DNA from: Pseudomonas sp. Irchel 3E20
GTDB lineage: Bacteria; Pseudomonadota; Gammaproteobacteria; Pseudomonadales; Pseudomonadaceae
DNA length: 64,000 bases
Direction of reading: 5' to 3'
Assembly: GCF_900187645.1 (NCBI RefSeq)
Contig: NZ_FYEE01000003.1
Location: 246,552 to 310,551 of the forward strand
The position numbers and the translations under genes were made by a program. The notes beneath the pieces are model-generated. The model ran no database searches. It was not told where the DNA came from and was given only the letters and a program-made list of their open reading frames with translations. Positions 62,671 through 64,000 of the stretch are shown piece by piece; within the stretch, counting starts at the first letter, position 1, and every line of letters starts with the position of its first letter.

Positions 62671-64000
62671 ATGGCACTAGCCCACAACCTCGGTTTTCCA
62701 CGTATCGGCGCCGACCGCGAATTGAAAAAGGCTCTGGAGGCCTACTGGAAGGGCGACCTGACCCAGGCCGCATTGCAAGCCGTGGGCCGTGACCTGCGGG
62801 CCAAGCACTGGCAACTGCAAAAAGACGCCGGCATCGACCTGCTGCCGGTGGGCGACTTTGCCTGGTACGACCAGGTGCTGGGCCATTCCCTGGCTTTGGG
62901 GGTGATCCCCGAGCGTTTCGCCAGTGCCCTGAATGAACGCGGCCTACCGACCCTGGACACCCTGTTCGCCATGGCCCGTGGTGCCACCGCCACCTGCTGC
63001 GGCGGTGAGCACGGCCAGGCCCAGTACGCCCAGGAACTGACCAAGTGGTTCGACACCAACTACCACTACCTGGTCCCGGAGTTCAGCGCCGAGCAGACCT
63101 TCCAACTGAGCTGGGAACAGCTGTTTGACGAAGTGGCCGAAGCCCACGCCCTGGGCCACAAGGTCAAACCGGTGATTATCGGCCCGCTGACCTACCTGTG
63201 GCTGGGCAAGGCCAAGGGCAACGAGTTCGACAAGTTGGAACTGCTGGAGCGCCTGCTGCCGGTCTATAACGAAATCCTCGGCCGCCTCGCCGCCCAAGGC
63301 GTGGAATGGGTGCAGATCGACGAACCCATCCTCACCCTGGACCTGCCCCAGGCCTGGAAAAGCGCCTTCGAGCGCGCCTACCACATCCTTCAGTACTCGC
63401 CCCTGAAAAAACTCGTGGCCACCTACTTCAGCGGCCTGCAAGACAACCTCGGGCTGGCCGTAGGCCTGCCGGTGGACGGCTTGCACATCGACACCGTGCG
63501 CGACCCGGAACAACTGACCGCCGTACTCGACCGCTTGCCCACCTACAAGGTGCTGTCGGTGGGCCTGGTCAACGGGCGCAACGTGTGGCGCTGCGAGTTG
63601 GAAGCGGCACTGGCACAACTTCAATTCGCCCAGGAGCGCTTTGGCGACAACCTCTGGGTCGCTGGGTCCTGCTCGCTGCTGCACAGCCCGGTGGACGTGG
63701 AGCGCGAAGACAAGCTCGACCCGGAGCTCAAGAGCTGGCTGGCCTTCGCCGTGCAAAAGTGCGGGGAAATCTCGGTGCTGCGCGACGCCCTCAACGACCC
63801 GCAGGCGCCTAAGGTGCAAGCCGCCCTGGCTGACAGCCGCGCCGTGGCCGCCAGCCGTGCGCAGTCGCCGCGCATCCATAAGGCCCAGGTGCAGGCGCGG
63901 ATCGCTGCGATCAAGCCTGCCGATAGCCAGCGCCACGCGCCGTTCGCCCAGCGCATCGCCTTGCAGCGCGCCCGTTTGCAATTGCCGGTGTTCCCGACCA
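62671..64000 (+). CDS. metE: Cobalamin-independent methionine synthase, N-terminal part
   Basis: It transfers a methyl group from 5-methyltetrahydropteroyl-tri-glutamate to homocysteine. The window end cuts it after 443 residues, of a usual length near 760. The start region MALAHNLGFPRIGADRELKKALEAYWKG is diagnostic, with RxELK folate-binding residues, followed by LPVGDFAWYDQVLGHS and KPVIIGPLTYLWLGK. The zinc ligands lie in the missing C-terminal half. AGGGAG precedes the ATG at 62671. No room for a cobalamin riboswitch exists in the 108-bp spacer; MetR control is expected. Confidence 0.97.
   Translation, partial: MALAHNLGFPRIGADRELKKALEAYWKGDLTQAALQAVGRDLRAKHWQLQKDAGIDLLPVGDFAWYDQVLGHSLALGVIPERFASALNERGLPTLDTLFAMARGATATCCGGEHGQAQYAQELTKWFDTNYHYLVPEFSAEQTFQLSWEQLFDEVAEAHALGHKVKPVIIGPLTYLWLGKAKGNEFDKLELLERLLPVYNEILGRLAAQGVEWVQIDEPILTLDLPQAWKSAFERAYHILQYSPLKKLVATYFSGLQDNLGLAVGLPVDGLHIDTVRDPEQLTAVLDRLPTYKVLSVGLVNGRNVWRCELEAALAQLQFAQERFGDNLWVAGSCSLLHSPVDVEREDKLDPELKSWLAFAVQKCGEISVLRDALNDPQAPKVQAALADSRAVAASRAQSPRIHKAQVQARIAAIKPADSQRHAPFAQRIALQRARLQLPVFPT

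Overview
The window is a high-GC stretch of a Pseudomonas chromosome, most likely from the fluorescens group. The evidence is the close similarity of the housekeeping proteins (LeuA, GuaB, GuaA, CmoA/B, MetE), the many intergenic REP/REPIN palindromes built around a GCGGGC..GCCCGC core, and a gene order icp - asrA - znuD - large PBP - amino-acid permease that I recall from P. aeruginosa (around PA0777-PA0789). No rRNA, tRNA, CRISPR array, insertion sequence or phage module was seen.

Layout. 0-10.6 kb is conserved core: the tail of an omega-amidase-like nitrilase, leuA with a candidate leader peptide, an M23 peptidase, xseA, a LysR/TauE divergent pair, a zinc-ribbon protein, and guaB-guaA. 10.7-13.6 kb carries a 982-residue toxin-like protein with a TIKI/ChaN-like C-terminal domain. 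13.9-18.9 kb holds cumA-tadA (a multicopper oxidase and a tRNA deaminase), the wobble-uridine genes cmoA-cmoB, a YhhN membrane protein and a chagasin-type protease inhibitor. 19-29 kb holds the Lon-like protease asrA, membrane glucose dehydrogenase gcd with an OprB sugar porin, a ZnuD-like zinc receptor behind a Zur box, and two small genes. 29.2-30.6 kb is a PadR regulator plus siderophore-interacting ferric reductase operon resembling E. coli yqjI/yqjH.

31.1-36.8 kb is a complete CS1/CFA-I-type (alpha) chaperone-usher pilus operon: major pilin, usher, chaperone, second pilin and tip adhesin, preceded by about 500 bp of AT-rich DNA. 36.9-54.1 kb contains two giant leucine-rich-repeat/NEL-type E3 ubiquitin ligase effector candidates (1715 and 2178 residues) flanking a conserved pair (a bifunctional penicillin-binding-like protein and an amino-acid permease). 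54.3-56.2 kb is an AT-rich GtrA/glucosyltransferase pair. 56.2-64 kb returns to core genes: a cupin, an FMN glutamate-synthase-like protein, a REC-GGDEF-EAL protein, a Nudix hydrolase, a LysE exporter, and metR divergent from metE, which is cut by the window end.

The most interesting content is the set of three large toxin/effector-like proteins. They share a DUF6543-like N-terminal half and a small recurring beta-rich module, but end in different warheads: one TIKI/RRSP-like and two NEL ligases. With the adhesive pilus and the O-antigen-type glucosylation genes, they suggest a eukaryote-interaction repertoire inserted among conserved housekeeping genes. Family assignments come from motifs read by eye; no database search was run.
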